Source of the DNA: Peromyscus leucopus
Lineage: Eukaryota > Chordata > Mammalia > Rodentia > Cricetidae
Length of the DNA stretch: 64,000 nt
Direction: 5' to 3'
Assembly (NCBI RefSeq): GCF_004664715.2
Contig: NC_051063.1
Coordinates: 119,216,629-119,280,628, forward strand
The notes beneath the pieces are model-generated. The model was not told where the DNA came from and did no database searches. It saw nothing but the letters and a program-made list of their open reading frames with translations. This document shows, in pieces, positions 1 to 11,214 of this stretch. The number at the start of each line of letters is the position of its first letter. The first letter of the stretch is position 1. The position numbers and the translations under genes are program-made.

Positions 1-332
1 CCTGAAGATCCTGACCCATTTTGACAAGGTTGATGGGAAGTTTGATGCATAATTCTGGGCATGACCCAGAAGTACCCACCTACTCTCCTTGCTGTCTTTA
101 TGCAAATCATATTGCTGGTTGCCTCTATCTAGTTTTACTTTCTTATAGCTACAGATAAAATAGCTATTACAAAAGGAAAACTTCCTCCTGATGACTTTCC
201 TTTCAGTGAGCCACAGGGGATATTTTTGTTAAAAATATACAGTGGATCTAATTCAGCTTCTAAAGCCTTTGATATTTCAAGTGTGACAATGAATTCAGGA
301 TTCTCAAAAACAGGATGTCACCTTTTCAGTGT
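1..332. other. Unassigned non-coding sequence
   Basis: AT-rich sequence without an open frame of note, a recognisable repeat or a splice-bounded exon. It ends where an LTR begins at 333. Confidence 0.4.
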
Positions 333-811
333 TGTACCATGAATCCTAATTGGTCTTAATAATAAAAACTCAGTCAGATATCAGAGTGAAGGCTGAAAGA
401 TCAGAAAAGAAGAATAGCCAGCCACTAGTTCTTACCTCTATCAAATCCTCAGCCTGAAAGATGCCTGAGACCCTGTCTCTTCCCATCTTATATTCCTCTC
501 TCCATCCAGCCATACACCTTCCTGTCTCCACCTTCCTAGTACTGAGATTAAAGACATGAGATCCCAAGAGCTGGGATCAAAGGTGTATGCCACCACTGCC
601 TGGCTCTGTTTCTCTTTTAGATTGGATTAATCTTGTGTAGCCCAGGGCAACCTTGAACTCACAGAGATCCTTGTGCATCTGCCTTCTGAGTGCTGGGATT
701 AAAGATGTGTGCCACCACCGACTGGCCTTTATGGCTAACTAGTGGCTTAGCACCACACTCTGATCTTTAATCAAGCTTTATTTGTTAGATCACAAACAAA
801 ATATCACCGCA
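333..811 (-). repeat. Solo ERVK-type LTR carrying SINE-like segments
   Basis: Read on the minus strand this begins tgcggtgatattttg and ends ggattcatggtaca, matching the ends of the LTRs at 17917, 27352, 18318 and 48396. The middle (about 545-725) holds B1-like sequence ('ctgggattaaag', 'gtgtgccaccac'), as do the long LTRs at 18318 and 48396. No primer-binding site or interior adjoins it, so it is probably a solo LTR. The six bases on each side do not form a clear target duplication, so it is old or slightly mis-bounded. A simple B1 annotation would cover only the middle part. Confidence 0.7.
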
Positions 812-1051
812 TAAGTACCTTGTGATTGGCCTGAAAGAGTCATAGTAGTTCATGACATTACAAATTTGCATAATTGTTCTGGGGAGATTCTAACTACAAG
901 AGTCTAGGAGAAATTAAAATAGGTGATATCAAGAGTTAATGGGAACAGTCTAATAACAGGGAATCAAGCAGAATCATAGAAACCCACAATACCCTCATTT
1001 CTAAAAGCTGTGTTAATATTATAGGAAGTTGAGAGGAAGGAGGCATGAAAA
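812..1051. other. Short unassigned spacer
   Basis: AT-rich sequence between two LTR elements. I see no gene or named repeat in it. Confidence 0.3.
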
Positions 1052-1057
1052 CAAGGG

Positions 1058-1440
1058 TGCTGTGGGATGTAGTTCTGTATGCTGTGAATATATGTTGCTC
1101 TGATTGGTTGATAAATAAAACACTGATTGGCCAGTAGCCAGGCAGGAAGTATAGGTGGGGCAAGCAGACAAGGAGAATTCTGGGAGGAGGAAGGCTGAAT
1201 CAGGAGTCACCTGCCAGACACAGAGGAAGCAAGATGACAAGGTAGAACTGAGAAAAGGTACCAAGCCACATGGCTAAATATAGATAAGAACTATGGGTTA
1301 ATTTAAGTGTAAGAGCTACTCAGTAATAAGCCTGAGCTAATGGCCAAACAGTTATAATTAATATAAGCTTCTAAGTGATTGTTTTATAAGCAGCTGTGAT
1401 ACCATGGGCCAGCAGGACCAGAGAGAAAATTCCAACTACA
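1058..1440 (+). repeat. 5' LTR of element 1
   Basis: TG...CA-bounded 383-bp LTR, direct repeat of 2833-3215. It contains an aataaa motif in 'gataaataaaacac'. The two LTRs differ at several dozen positions by eye, so the insertion is old. Confidence 0.9.
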
Positions 1441-1442
1441 TT

Positions 1443-1460
1443 TGGTGCCCAACATGGAGT
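1443..1460 (+). promoter_or_regulatory. Primer-binding site (tRNA-Lys type), element 1
   Basis: tggtgcccaacatgg lies two bases inside the 5' LTR and matches the tRNA-Lys1,2 primer complement with a few transitions. It defines the element as ERVK-like and confirms plus orientation. Confidence 0.75.
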
Positions 1461-2832
1461 GCCAGGTATCAGAAATTTGAGGTCCAACCTCTTAATTGTC
1501 TTCCCAGGGGCCCAGGAGAGGTGCTACCAACAACAGGGAAGTGAATCTAGATCCACGGAGCTTTTTCATGCAACTCATTTATTTGTCTGCCACCATAATT
1601 CTTAATGTTCTCAGGATCCCCATAAGACTACTATTGCCCCCTATCAACAGGAAATAGACTACAAAAACTATGCCCTTATTCCCAAAAACTGGATTATGGA
1701 AATTTGTCTTGATTTAGGTTGTCGGTTACAAATTGTTATTGGTCCTGGTCGATTTCTTTCTAAAAGAAGAAAGAAGGGTATGAAACAGAAATATAGAATA
1801 TAGATATGATAGGATGAAAGGGTAGATTATTGAACCTACTTTTAAAGAGCAACAACTTGTTTAAGAATGTTATACATTGCTATAGATTTTAGTTTATTTA
1901 TACAAATTTAAAGTTAATTTTTTAATGTATGTATATTTCTACTCTTGTTTAAAGTATTTTGTGCAACTCATTTGAAATTGTAGTATATGGTTGAGAAATA
2001 TAGATTAATAATTAGTCATCTATGATAATCAAGCTTATAGTCATGTTAACTATGTTTTCTAGGTATAGATAGATATATTTAAATTTGGTAGGTAATCTTC
2101 AAACACTTCAAAGACCTACAAATATAGCATTTAAAATGTTTTAAAAACTTAGACTTTACTGAAAAATGAGACATGTCTGCTCCCGGCAGCACCAATTTAC
2201 TTCAAAGAGAAAGATGGGCATTGAAGATACTCTCTATGGAGTTTATCTTCTTCTTGGCACAAAACGGCCATTTGGGTAAGAAATTGCTCTTGCTGGACTG
2301 ATTGACAGGATGTTATATAAACTGGACATGCAGGACTCATAGGAATGTGACCAGTGAACTTTACAAGGCAAAATGGTTCTTCAGGTTCCTGCTTCACAGA
2401 AGAAACTGCCAGACATTCTACAGGACACAGAAAGAAGCAACTGAGAAACTCTAGGCCTATAGACTAAAAATAGATGCCCCAAAGTTGCAGAGGAACAAGC
2501 AGACAGCTGTCTCTGTCATTTCCAGTATTGTGAAAGTAGCTTACAATGCATTTCCTGTTTACTTAGGTAATATTATTTCCTTCTGAGGTCTTTGATTTAG
2601 TTGAACACTAGGTAGTTATAATTATAATTTTCCTTGGTTATGATAAAAGATAAGTTAGATATGAAACTTTAGACTCACAAATATAGGATAGATGATAGAA
2701 TATTTTCTTAATTTTGCAAAATATAGACTAGATATTGTAACTGTAATTCTTGCTTGATAACTATTTTGTTATATGTAATTTTACTATGTTAAAGTTAAAA
2801 CCTTCCTTTTTGATTAGACAGAAAAGGAGAAG

Positions 2833-3215
2833 TGCTGAGGGATGGTATTCTGTATGCTGTGAATCCATGTTGCTCTAATTGATTAATAAACAAAACACTT
2901 ATTAGTCAGTAGCCAGGCAGAAAGTATAGACAGGGAAAACAGACAAAGGGAATTCGGGGAAGAAGAAGACTGAGTCAAGAGTCACCAGCCAGACACAGAG
3001 GAAGCAAGATGACAAGGCAGAACTGAGAAAAGGTACCAAGCCACACGGCTAAATATAGATAAGAATTATGAGTTTATTTAAGCGCAAGAACTAGGCAGTA
3101 ATTAGCCTGAGCTAATGGTCAACTAATTATAATTTATATAAGCTTCTAAGTGATTATTTTATAAGTGGTTATGGGACCATGGGCAGATGGAATCAGAGAG
3201 AAACTTTTAACTACA
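2833..3215 (+). repeat. 3' LTR of element 1
   Basis: Same length and ends as 1058-1440. It is preceded by the polypurine stretch gaaaaggagaag and followed by the target duplication caaggg. Confidence 0.9.
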
Positions 3216-3221
3216 CAAGGG

Positions 3222-5940
3222 ATAAGCAATGCCAACTATTAAGAGTAAGATTTTAAGTTATATAGTTTACAGGATGACAGGAAAAAACCTGTTATATGCC
3301 CCATGGGAGATAGAATAGTATAGAATGAAGAATGAATTGATTCAGCCTTAGTTGATGAGTTAATTGTGAGACATAGATTTGACTGGAGGTAAATATTAAC
3401 CACTAAAGACAAAACTCTCTTTCACTTTGCGTGGCACTGTAACCACAAATGCTGCAACTCGGCACACTGTTCTACCTGTATGTGTGTCTAGTTAGAAAAA
3501 CTTCCATTGTCACTTGCAATACTGCTTATGCTTCTAACATTGGAGCTATGAGTCAAGTAGGTAGTGGTTACTGATGGGAAAGTTGGGAGGAGGAAGGGGA
3601 ATGAGGTACAAAGGAACAAACTGGTAATTATAACCGTTATTAGAAACCTAAGGAATCAAATTTGATTATAAAACTGTTCATGGAAACCATTTGAATTGTA
3701 TAAATACAAATGGCTGAAGCTATCCAGGGTCACTTGTTTGAAACAGATAGTCATAGTTTCTTCACTGGGCTTCATACATCTGTTGCAGGTCATTGAACCC
3801 ATCTGGAATTAGGATTCCATCACTAAACTACATTTTTTGACTTATTATTCTAGAACCATTGTGCATAACAGTTTCTTTTGGAAACTGCTTTGGAGTACTA
3901 AACAGTGATGTAACATTTATCTTCTGCCTGGAATTCAGCACTACATAAACCATACATCTAATTTTCCTCTTTGCTAAGGTATGGGAGCTGCACATATTTA
4001 TCATTGCCCACTGAGTTTTGTGAGAAGGTGTAGATGTTTAGAGATGCTGCAGCCTGCTTGAGAGGCATGTATTTTGTGGCTTCCTTTGGTAGATCATGCT
4101 GTCACTAGGTAGGGTGTATTTTCCATTGTACTCTAGTCCACAGTTGAGTTTGGAAGTCAGTTCATAGAATCCCAAATCAAAACTTTTACTGTAATATTTA
4201 AAACAAGTAAGCCTGTAAACTTCTCAGATTGAATATGTGGTGATACCCTATTTCTGACTTGGTTCACATGGAATATTTCATCATGATATTATTGGTAATG
4301 TATTTGGTTATTGAAAATAGAATTAATTTCATTCAGAATTATAGCACATGCCTAATAAAACTATAACTTAGTATTCAGATTGTTATGCAAGATGTCCCAT
4401 ATATTTTAAGTATGAGCAATGTGGAGATATATGTAGAGTTCAGAGGTGAAAATCCATTGAAATATTAAACATATTTTGTAGAGTATCAAGTGAATAATGG
4501 GAAAAATGTTACATGGAATATGATACAGAAGATAAACTAATGGAAATTACGTGTTAAATATATTGACTTTAGAGTAATTAAACACAAGTGCTCAATTATG
4601 TGATTTTTTGGTATGTTGAGAACTCTGCCACTTACTAAGAATGATGATGTTTCCATAATTAAGATAGAATGTGCTTGATTCCTTGTGAATAGGACAGGAT
4701 TAACAGGCAAGAATAAAGTTTGTTTAAATAACAATTAAAGGTAAACTGTTTCATCTTTTTTGGGGGGGGGGACTGTACTGTTGATTGATAGCATACTTTT
4801 CAAAGGAAAAATATATGATTTCACAGGTAAAAATTTGTACATGTACATTTGCCTGTATGCATATATGTACTTCCTGTAGAAGCAAAAAGTCAATGTTGAA
4901 TGTGTTCTTCAGTTGTTATTCACATTATCTTTTATAACATGATCTCTCTCTGAACTTGAAGCTTTGTGATTAGGATAGGATGTGTGGAAAAAGACCTCCA
5001 AGGTTTTTCCAGTCTCTGCCCCACTACAGCTGAGTTTACAGAGCACTTTAGTGTATCTGTCACTTTAAAAAATATTTTAATTGATTCTATGAAATTTTGG
5101 TGCATTGTATTTTGATCATATTCACCCTCTTATAATTCTTCCAAGAACTTCCCACTTCTATTACCCACCTCACTTTCTGTCATCATTTTTTAACACATGA
5201 AGTCCATTGTGTGTTTCATATGTACTCTTGTGTTCTGACTACCCAGCTGAACATGATGGACCAACCAAGTGATATCCTTAAAGAAAGCTTATTCTTTATC
5301 TCCCTGCAGTTATCAGTTAGCAATGAGACTCACCTAGGGATGGATTTGTGCCCACTTCACCCTCCATGCTTAGATTTTGCATTCCTTAAGCTCTTAGGTC
5401 TTGTGCATTCTGTCAGAACTACTGTGACTCCATATGTATCAATGCCCTGTTATGACCCAATAATGTATTCATTGTAGTCATTCTACCACTGGTTCTTTCA
5501 ATCTTTCTCCAACATCTACTCCGATAATCCCTGAGCTTTGTTAAGAGGAGAAATGATGTAAGTGGCCTATTTAGGATGAGAACTCTAAAGTCTCATTCTT
5601 TGAACTCTGACTGATTTGGCATCTTTGAATTAATTGTCACCTGAAGCATGAATAACCTTCATTTTGTACCTGGCATTTGCATGTATTCTAAAGAGGAAAA
5701 CTCATGGAGCCATGCTGGTGTTGTGATAATTTTAATGGATGAGCCATGATCTCAGCCCTGATGGGTAATTTTATCTGAAGTTCTGCTCATGTTTCTATTT
5801 ACTAACTGTAAGGTAGCATGGACAAAAAAAGATTCAACGTTTACTTGGCCCTATCCAATTTATTAATGCATAAAACTCTCTACAATGGTGACTTTGATGC
5901 CTCAAAAGATTAATGCCATTTTTAGGTTTTTTTTCTTTTA
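3222..5940. other. Unassigned AT-rich sequence
   Basis: About 2.7 kb with only short chance open frames. I recognise no repeat family, exon or RNA gene. A G10 run lies near 4761-4770. Confidence 0.35.
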
Positions 5941-5967
5941 ATTTATATATATTTTATTTACCTGTAA

Positions 5968-6105
5968 ATTTTTGAGACAGGGTTTCTCTGTGTATAACCC
6001 TGGGCGTCTTGAAACTTGCTCTGTAGTCCAGGCTCACTTTGATCTCATGAAGATCTGCCTGCCTCTTCCTCTTGAGTGCTGGTGTGTGCCACCACCACTG
6101 GAAAT
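5968..6105 (-). repeat. Diverged B1 SINE
   Basis: 'gagacagggtttctctgtgta' to 'gtgctggtgtgtgccaccac' is the reverse complement of a B1 element with many substitutions. It is 7SL-derived and old. Confidence 0.75.
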
Positions 6106-6304
6106 GCATTTTTTTTACAATTTCAACCTACTAGGTTAATGTTTAGACTACAGCCACCTTTTATGGAAGCCAACCTGCTTACAAGACTTGTTCTAACTTT
6201 CCAATATCACAATGTATCAATTCATGAAAGAACTGCCCCACATGAAATATTGATGTAACCACAGTTCTTAGCAGCTAAAGGCTCAAAAACTAATGGAAAC
6301 TGTT

Positions 6305-6875
6305 GGAACCTAATGAGATGGCTCAGTTCTGAATTGCTTATCTTACAAGCTTAAGAACTTAGGTTCAACACCATCTAGCCAAGTATGTTGGCATACATCA
6401 TTCACCCAATACTGGGGAGATGTAGAAAGAAGGTTTCCCTAAGCTCAGTGTCTACTTACTCCAGCCAAATCATTAAGATACAAATTTAGTGAGAGACTAT
6501 CTATACATATTACCTATAGTATCACTGAGAGACACAAGATACTGAAATATAATCTCAGTATGAATCTACACATACAATCAGTACAAACTGGTGCACAAAA
6601 TGAATATGGTTAAAAGAGGTTTTATTACATAATAAAGTTCAAATTAATAAACAATAGAGCCTTAGTAAAGAGTATGCATATGCAAAATACATCTGAGGCT
6701 CATTCAGCAGTCAGTTAGGATTTAGTTATTCTTAGCAAGCTGAATGTTTTAAATGTATTGCAACAAGACAAATATATTTGGATAACTACTTCAAATACCT
6801 TATTTCCTGACTCCCTCATGTCTACTCCTTTCTGTTAAAGCACAAACTCCTTTTTCCCCAAGTCATCATATGTAT
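6305..6875 (+). repeat. Local duplication, copy 1 (contains old tRNA-type SINE)
   Basis: This block aligns by eye with 11215-12080 in the same orientation: 'caatactggggaga' and 'ggtttccctaa' in the first half, and 'tgtattgcaaca' and 'aaagcacaa' in the second. The left part has box A-like gagatggctcag and box B-like ggttcaacacc, as in a worn tRNA-derived SINE. The right part is unique-looking, which argues for segmental duplication rather than two independent SINE insertions. This copy lacks the solo LTR found in copy 2. Confidence 0.65.
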
Positions 6876-6879
6876 TTTA

Positions 6880-7500
6880 TCATCTTTTTGTCAGTTATAC
6901 ACAGGCCTCCAAAATCTAACCACTTACTTTGTGCTGGCTTTGGTCAGATTTCATGTAATTCTCAAAAAAAACTTCTCTTTTTACAAAAAGTGTGTGTAAC
7001 TTTGTATTTATAGCCATCTTCATGGAAAGTCATGTCTTCCAGGAAACGCTGAATTGTTATTAAAAATGTTAGTATTGTACTACCCCTGTTTTTTGTTTCT
7101 ACTACCTGTTTTTTGTTTCAAGTGCTATATGTTATCTTATGTAAATGGATAAACAAACACAGTTTCTTCTTTACCACACTAAAGTGGTTATAATAAAGTG
7201 GAATCTATCTTTGCAAACCTGGAGAACAGATGACTCACAGTACAGTGGTTTGCTGAAGGAAAATGATTCAGAATTCAGACATTCTTTAAACCAGTTCTCA
7301 ATATCGAGGGAAAAAGTATCCTGCCCCTATGGAAGTAATTACTACAGAAAACTCATGGATTATCAGAAGATGTTGGAACAAGTTTGACTTCAGACATCAG
7401 ATGGAGGTGGTGCTAACAAACTGAACAGAAGATTGTTACCTACAAGGCTACAAAATTTTGAGGACCTTAAATTAATGCCTCAATTGTAATGTGTACTTCA
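6880..7500. other. Unassigned sequence with an 80-codon open frame
   Basis: A plus-strand frame at 7145-7387 encodes 80 residues with no motif, signal peptide or family that I recognise. There is no obvious splice or promoter context. It may be a chance frame or a fragment of an old retrocopy. Nothing else is seen here. Confidence 0.25.
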
Positions 7501-7504
7501 GATA

Positions 7505-7650
7505 TTGGAGATTTGGCATTGTACCTTTAATCCAAGTACTTGGGAGGCAAAGAAAAGCAGTTATCTGAGTTCAAGGATAGCCTGGTCTACAGAGCAAGTT
7601 CCAGAACAGCCAAGCTTAGTTAGTTAAGTAAACCATCAAAACAGAAAGCT
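7505..7650 (+). repeat. Old B1 SINE
   Basis: 'acctttaatccaagtacttgggaggca' followed by 'gagttcaaggatagcctggtctacagagcaagttcc' is a diverged plus-strand B1, ending in an A-rich tail near 7640-7665. Confidence 0.7.
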
Positions 7651-7679
7651 AATGAAAATAAAATTGAACAAGGGAGCAT

Positions 7680-8640
7680 GTTCCAGCCCCAGCAAAGAGC
7701 AGAACTTGGTAACTTTGTCTAGGTGGTTCTGAGTTGAGTCAAGGAACCAAACAGGGATTTATGGAACTTCCCTCTGTGACTAAAGAAAGCCACTGAGGCT
7801 AGCTGTGTGGCAGGTATGTCACTGAATGAACACCCAGAGAGGCCTGTGTGTCAAGCTCTGAAGGTGAAGCCTGGATTTCATTGGAGACCCAAAGATGTTG
7901 GAGATGCCAGAGCTGTGGGATTCCTGCCAAGGAAAGCAGCTAACAGGGAATGGAGCCAGCCCAAGAGAAAGAAGTGTGTTATGGACAACAAAGCTAAATG
8001 GAGTTTGGCATCTGAATATTGCTTTGACATCAGACATGGAGATGCAGTGTTTGGTGTTTGCACAGCTGGTCTTCATTCTTGCTTTGGTCCAGCACTTCCT
8101 CACTATGCTCCCTCTCCTCCCTTTTGGAACTGTAATGTATAACTGTGCTATTATTTTTGGAAACATATAATCTGTTTTTATTATTATTATTATCATCATC
8201 ATCATCATCATCATCATCATTATTATGTTACAGGGTTTAGAGCTAAGAGATTGTCTTAAGTCTCTGAAGAAACTTTGAACTTAGGACTTTTAAACAGTGT
8301 TCAGACTGTTACATACTATGGGGACATTTGGAGTTTGACCAAATTCATTTTTACATTCTGATATGGCTAAAAGCTTACAAAGGCCGAGGAGTGAAATATG
8401 GTGGTTTGAATGAAAACAGGCTCCTAAATTCATAAAGAGGTGCAAAATTATTTGTGACCTTGTTTGAGTAGATGTGGTCTTGGTGGAGGAAGTATGTCAC
8501 AGTGTGAGCTTTGACATTGCAGAAGCTCAAAGCCCAGCCCAGTATCTTTCTTCCTGCTGCCTGTGGGTTGGGATTGGAGGGGAGGTGGGAAAGAAATTAG
8601 AGGACTAATAAAAGGGGAAACCTTAAACAAATATATATTG
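7680..8640 (+). repeat. Rodent interspersed repeat, family not assigned
   Basis: I recognise the layout of a common rodent medium-reiteration repeat ('gagatgccagagctgtggga', 'tggtggtttgaatga', 'ttcctgctgcctg') but cannot name the family with confidence. Overlapping open frames of 60-133 codons on both strands in this block are chance frames; the 133-codon minus frame even starts in the ATC/ATT microsatellite. Confidence 0.5.
8176..8226. repeat. (TTA)n(TCA)n microsatellite
   Basis: Perfect or near-perfect trinucleotide repeats changing from TTA to TCA and back to TTA. A minus-strand reading gives only runs of Met and Ile. Confidence 0.9.
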
Positions 8641-8837
8641 CACAAGAAAAGATGCTATTTTCAAGAAGAGGGAAAAAGTAAAACCAGGAACAATACTCCA
8701 AAAAAGGAAAAAAAAAGAAACCCATATTAGTTTCTGTATTGATATGGAGATACTAGTTAGCATTTCTTATTTTGTAATAATGATTATTTCTCTACCTAGT
8801 ACATGCAACTGTGGGAGATTTTGTTCAATATCAGGTC

Positions 8838-8975
8838 ATGTGAGTGCATGTGTGCATTTGTGTGTCTCTGTCTGTGTGTGTATGTCTGTGTGTGTGTTTG
8901 CATGTGTATAAGAGAGAGAGAGTGTGTGCACTGTGTTTGTGTGTAAGAGAAAAAAGAGGGTGAGAGAGAGCACAT
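8838..8975. repeat. TG/GA-rich simple repeat
   Basis: Interrupted (TG)n followed by (GA)n tracts. It lies at the left edge of the V2R exon 1 copy A duplication block. Confidence 0.8.
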
Positions 8976-8984
8976 TATGTCGAT

Positions 8985-10600
8985 GTCTGGACACCAAATA
9001 TGTAATGATACATTTCATATCACAGATATTCATGGACATGATATGGAATGTATCATGTAGTCTGTAGTAAGCTCTGTCTAGGAGTGGTTGTTTCTGAGGC
9101 TTCCACCTTAAACTTGTTTCAAATGTCTGATGCAATCTGCTTCAAGTATTTCAAATTGTGATCAGAGAAGGAGTTTTGTGACCTAACTTATTACATGAGC
9201 ATATTACTTATTACATTAAGCATATCACTCAGGAAGAATCTTGCCTGTGACCTTCAGCTTGACTGATATTTAAAGAATTATAAATAATGTGAGAGGAAGA
9301 ATGATCCTTAAACAAAGTTACTGAATGTCCTTACACTTGGACATAAGAACTCAGATGCAGAGCCTGAGGCCTGAGAATGCCTAAGTTACTCAGAGAAGAA
9401 GTTGAGAGGAAAAGCATTGGGAAGCATAAATGCACTCACTAGTGACTACAGTAATAAAAAGAGACACATATATGTCTACAGGCATATTTGACAACTTGTT
9501 TTCTATGCAAATTGCTTGTTACACTTTTACCAACCTTTAGTCTTGGTGACATGATAAAGATGCTTTCTTTGATGATTGTCTTCTTGGTCCTGAAGCTTTC
9601 CTTTCTTTTCTGCAGTTCAATTGAACCCAGGTGTTTTTGGAGATTAAAAACCAAGAAAACTTGAGAAGGAGACAAAGAGATTGATTGTTTCTTCTCTATT
9701 TATACAAAGCTTGGTCATGTGAAGAATGAACACTTCAGTGGGAATCTAGATAAGTGGTAACTACCTTGCATTTATTTATTCTTGATTGATAATCAATGTA
9801 AATAATACATGGCAGGGATATACACAGACAGACCCTAATACCCCATATCTTCTGCCTGTTTTGCTCTCCCTCAATACCTAAGACATAACTAAGATTTATT
9901 TTGTTTTACTGCTGGTTATTTCCTGATTTCTCATAGTTTAAAGTGTATCTGGTTCAGCTTTTGAGAGAAAACACAGACTATCTACTTTTTTCCTATAGAG
10001 TGTTCCTTAATAGTGGTAGTTCCCATTGCACAGTGTCAAGTGATGTCCCTGATAAATGTAAGTCACAGCATTGTAGTGAGTTAATTTCCTAGAGACTTAC
10101 TAAAGTTTTTTTTTATTAGTTTGCTAGTGTTTCTTCTGTGAGCATGGAATGCCCAATTCCATGAGGCCTTTAATATGTCCGCCCTTCTTCATGAGTATAT
10201 TTCTTAAGAGAATACTGAATTTATATAAAGAGGTTGTTTTTGTCAATTCATATCTGTTATGCTTTTGGAATTCTGACCCTGAAATTAAGTACAGAAAAAG
10301 AACGTCTATTAACTATGAGAATTTAGTGCTTTCTGTTAAATTTTGTTTCAATTGAACACATGCATAGCCACATGTCTTTTTATTGACAATGCAAGGTCTC
10401 TATTCAAAGTTCTAAGTTTTAAATGTATAATAGCAGCCATTTATAAAATTCCAGAAGAATGCTTGTGCACTTTTTAGAAGAGTATCTTAAGGTTATAAAC
10501 CAATTATGGCCACAAAATTTGGGGCTTAAAAATGAATAGTGCCCTCAAGTTGGAAAATTCCATGTCATTTTCATGCTTTGGAGGAGAAGACAATATGATA
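8985..10600 (+). repeat. Duplicated V2R upstream/exon 1/intron 1 block, copy A
   Basis: The block aligns collinearly by eye with about 33320-34860. Shared landmarks are 'tctgtagtaagctct', 'aagaactcagatgcag' (aggaactcagatgcag in B), 'ctacagtaataaaaagagacac', exon 1, and, past the exon, 'gcatggaatgcccaattcc' against 'gcatggatacccaattcc'. The homology covers the putative promoter, exon 1 and part of intron 1, so it records a DNA-level duplication rather than a retrocopy. Confidence 0.75.
9551..9756 (+). pseudogene. Vmn2r: V2R exon 1, copy A (orphan, one stop codon)
   Basis: This exon would encode the signal peptide and start of the ectodomain of a type 2 vomeronasal receptor, a family C GPCR of basal vomeronasal neurons. 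From ATG 9551 it reads MIKMLSLMIVFLVLKLSFLF, a good signal peptide, then the V2R hallmark CFWR. A TGA at 9662-9664 (codon 38) interrupts the frame; beyond it the same frame continues with the V2R-like GHVKNEHFSGNLDK up to a donor gtaact at 9757, in phase 2. That phase fits exon 2 at 51511. No exons 2-6 follow before the second copy of exon 1 at 33870, so it is probably an orphan left by cluster duplication. The V2R identity is strong; the lack of function is inferred from the stop. Confidence 0.8.
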
Positions 10601-11214
10601 TATTAAAAAGGAAATAAATTCTAGCTAAATTTGAGTTTACCATATGTTAAAATAAAAAGGGAAAGTTTCCAGGGTATACTCCACTGTGTCCCACTTCCTC
10701 TAAGTTGCACCTTCTACAGTGCCCAGCAGTTTTAAACAGTATGGTCATCTCTGGGCCTATCAATGGATTAATGCTTTGATGAGACCAGAGCTTTCATGAT
10801 CTAGTCATGTCTCATACACCTCTGAACTCTGCTGTATGAGACACCATGCTTCTGGAAGAATACTTCAGATCCAACCATCTCACCATCCATGGGGTTTATA
10901 TTTGTGGCACAGAAAATTCAAGAATAAAGCAATTCCTATGCCTGTATGAAAAGGAAATTTGTCTCCTCAACACAGTCTATTCTTAGCACCCAGCATTCAT
11001 GACACTCTGACCCATGCATGTTTGGAACACATGCAGAAATACTTGTTTATTGGCTGGGTGGATGCAAGGTTGAGTCATAAGTGGGCATGGCATTTCTGTC
11101 ATGTTTCAGAGGGAAAGTCTCTCTCTTTTGGAGTAACTAATTAAAAACTGTTTTTTAACAACTAAATGCTTACACAAGAATTGAGACCATTGGCACATGG
11201 GAAATGACATAGTA
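10601..11214. other. Unassigned sequence
   Basis: No repeat family, exon or RNA gene that I can support. It would be intron 1 of copy A if that gene had ever been complete. Confidence 0.3.

Larger units (their letters stand above)
1052..3221 (+). mobile_element. Complete non-autonomous class II ERV, element 1
   Basis: A full element with two 383-bp LTRs (1058-1440 and 2833-3215) flanked by the exact 6-bp target duplication caaggg (1052-1057 and 3216-3221). Both LTRs begin tgctg and end ctaca. Just inside the 5' LTR is a primer-binding site close to the tRNA-Lys1,2 complement, and just before the 3' LTR is a purine tract (about 2819-2832). The interior is only about 1.4 kb, has stops in every frame and has no gag or pol homology I can see, so the element must have moved with proteins supplied in trans. 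Its interior is homologous in reverse complement to the interiors at 40.6-41.7 kb and 47.0-48.1 kb. The LTRs resemble the rodent RMER17-like group, but that name is from memory. Confidence 0.9.

Noticed and set aside
1396..1605. 69-codon frame starting in the LTR, as a possible ERV accessory protein
   Set aside because: Crosses the LTR end and primer site and is not conserved in the sister element at 40-43 kb.
7145..7387. 80-codon plus-strand open frame, as a possible small gene
   Set aside because: No recognisable motif, signal peptide or splice context; length is not unusual for AT-rich DNA of this size.
7819..8220. 133-codon minus-strand frame with a poly-Met start
   Set aside because: Start codons come from an ATC/ATT microsatellite and the body is a rodent repeat.
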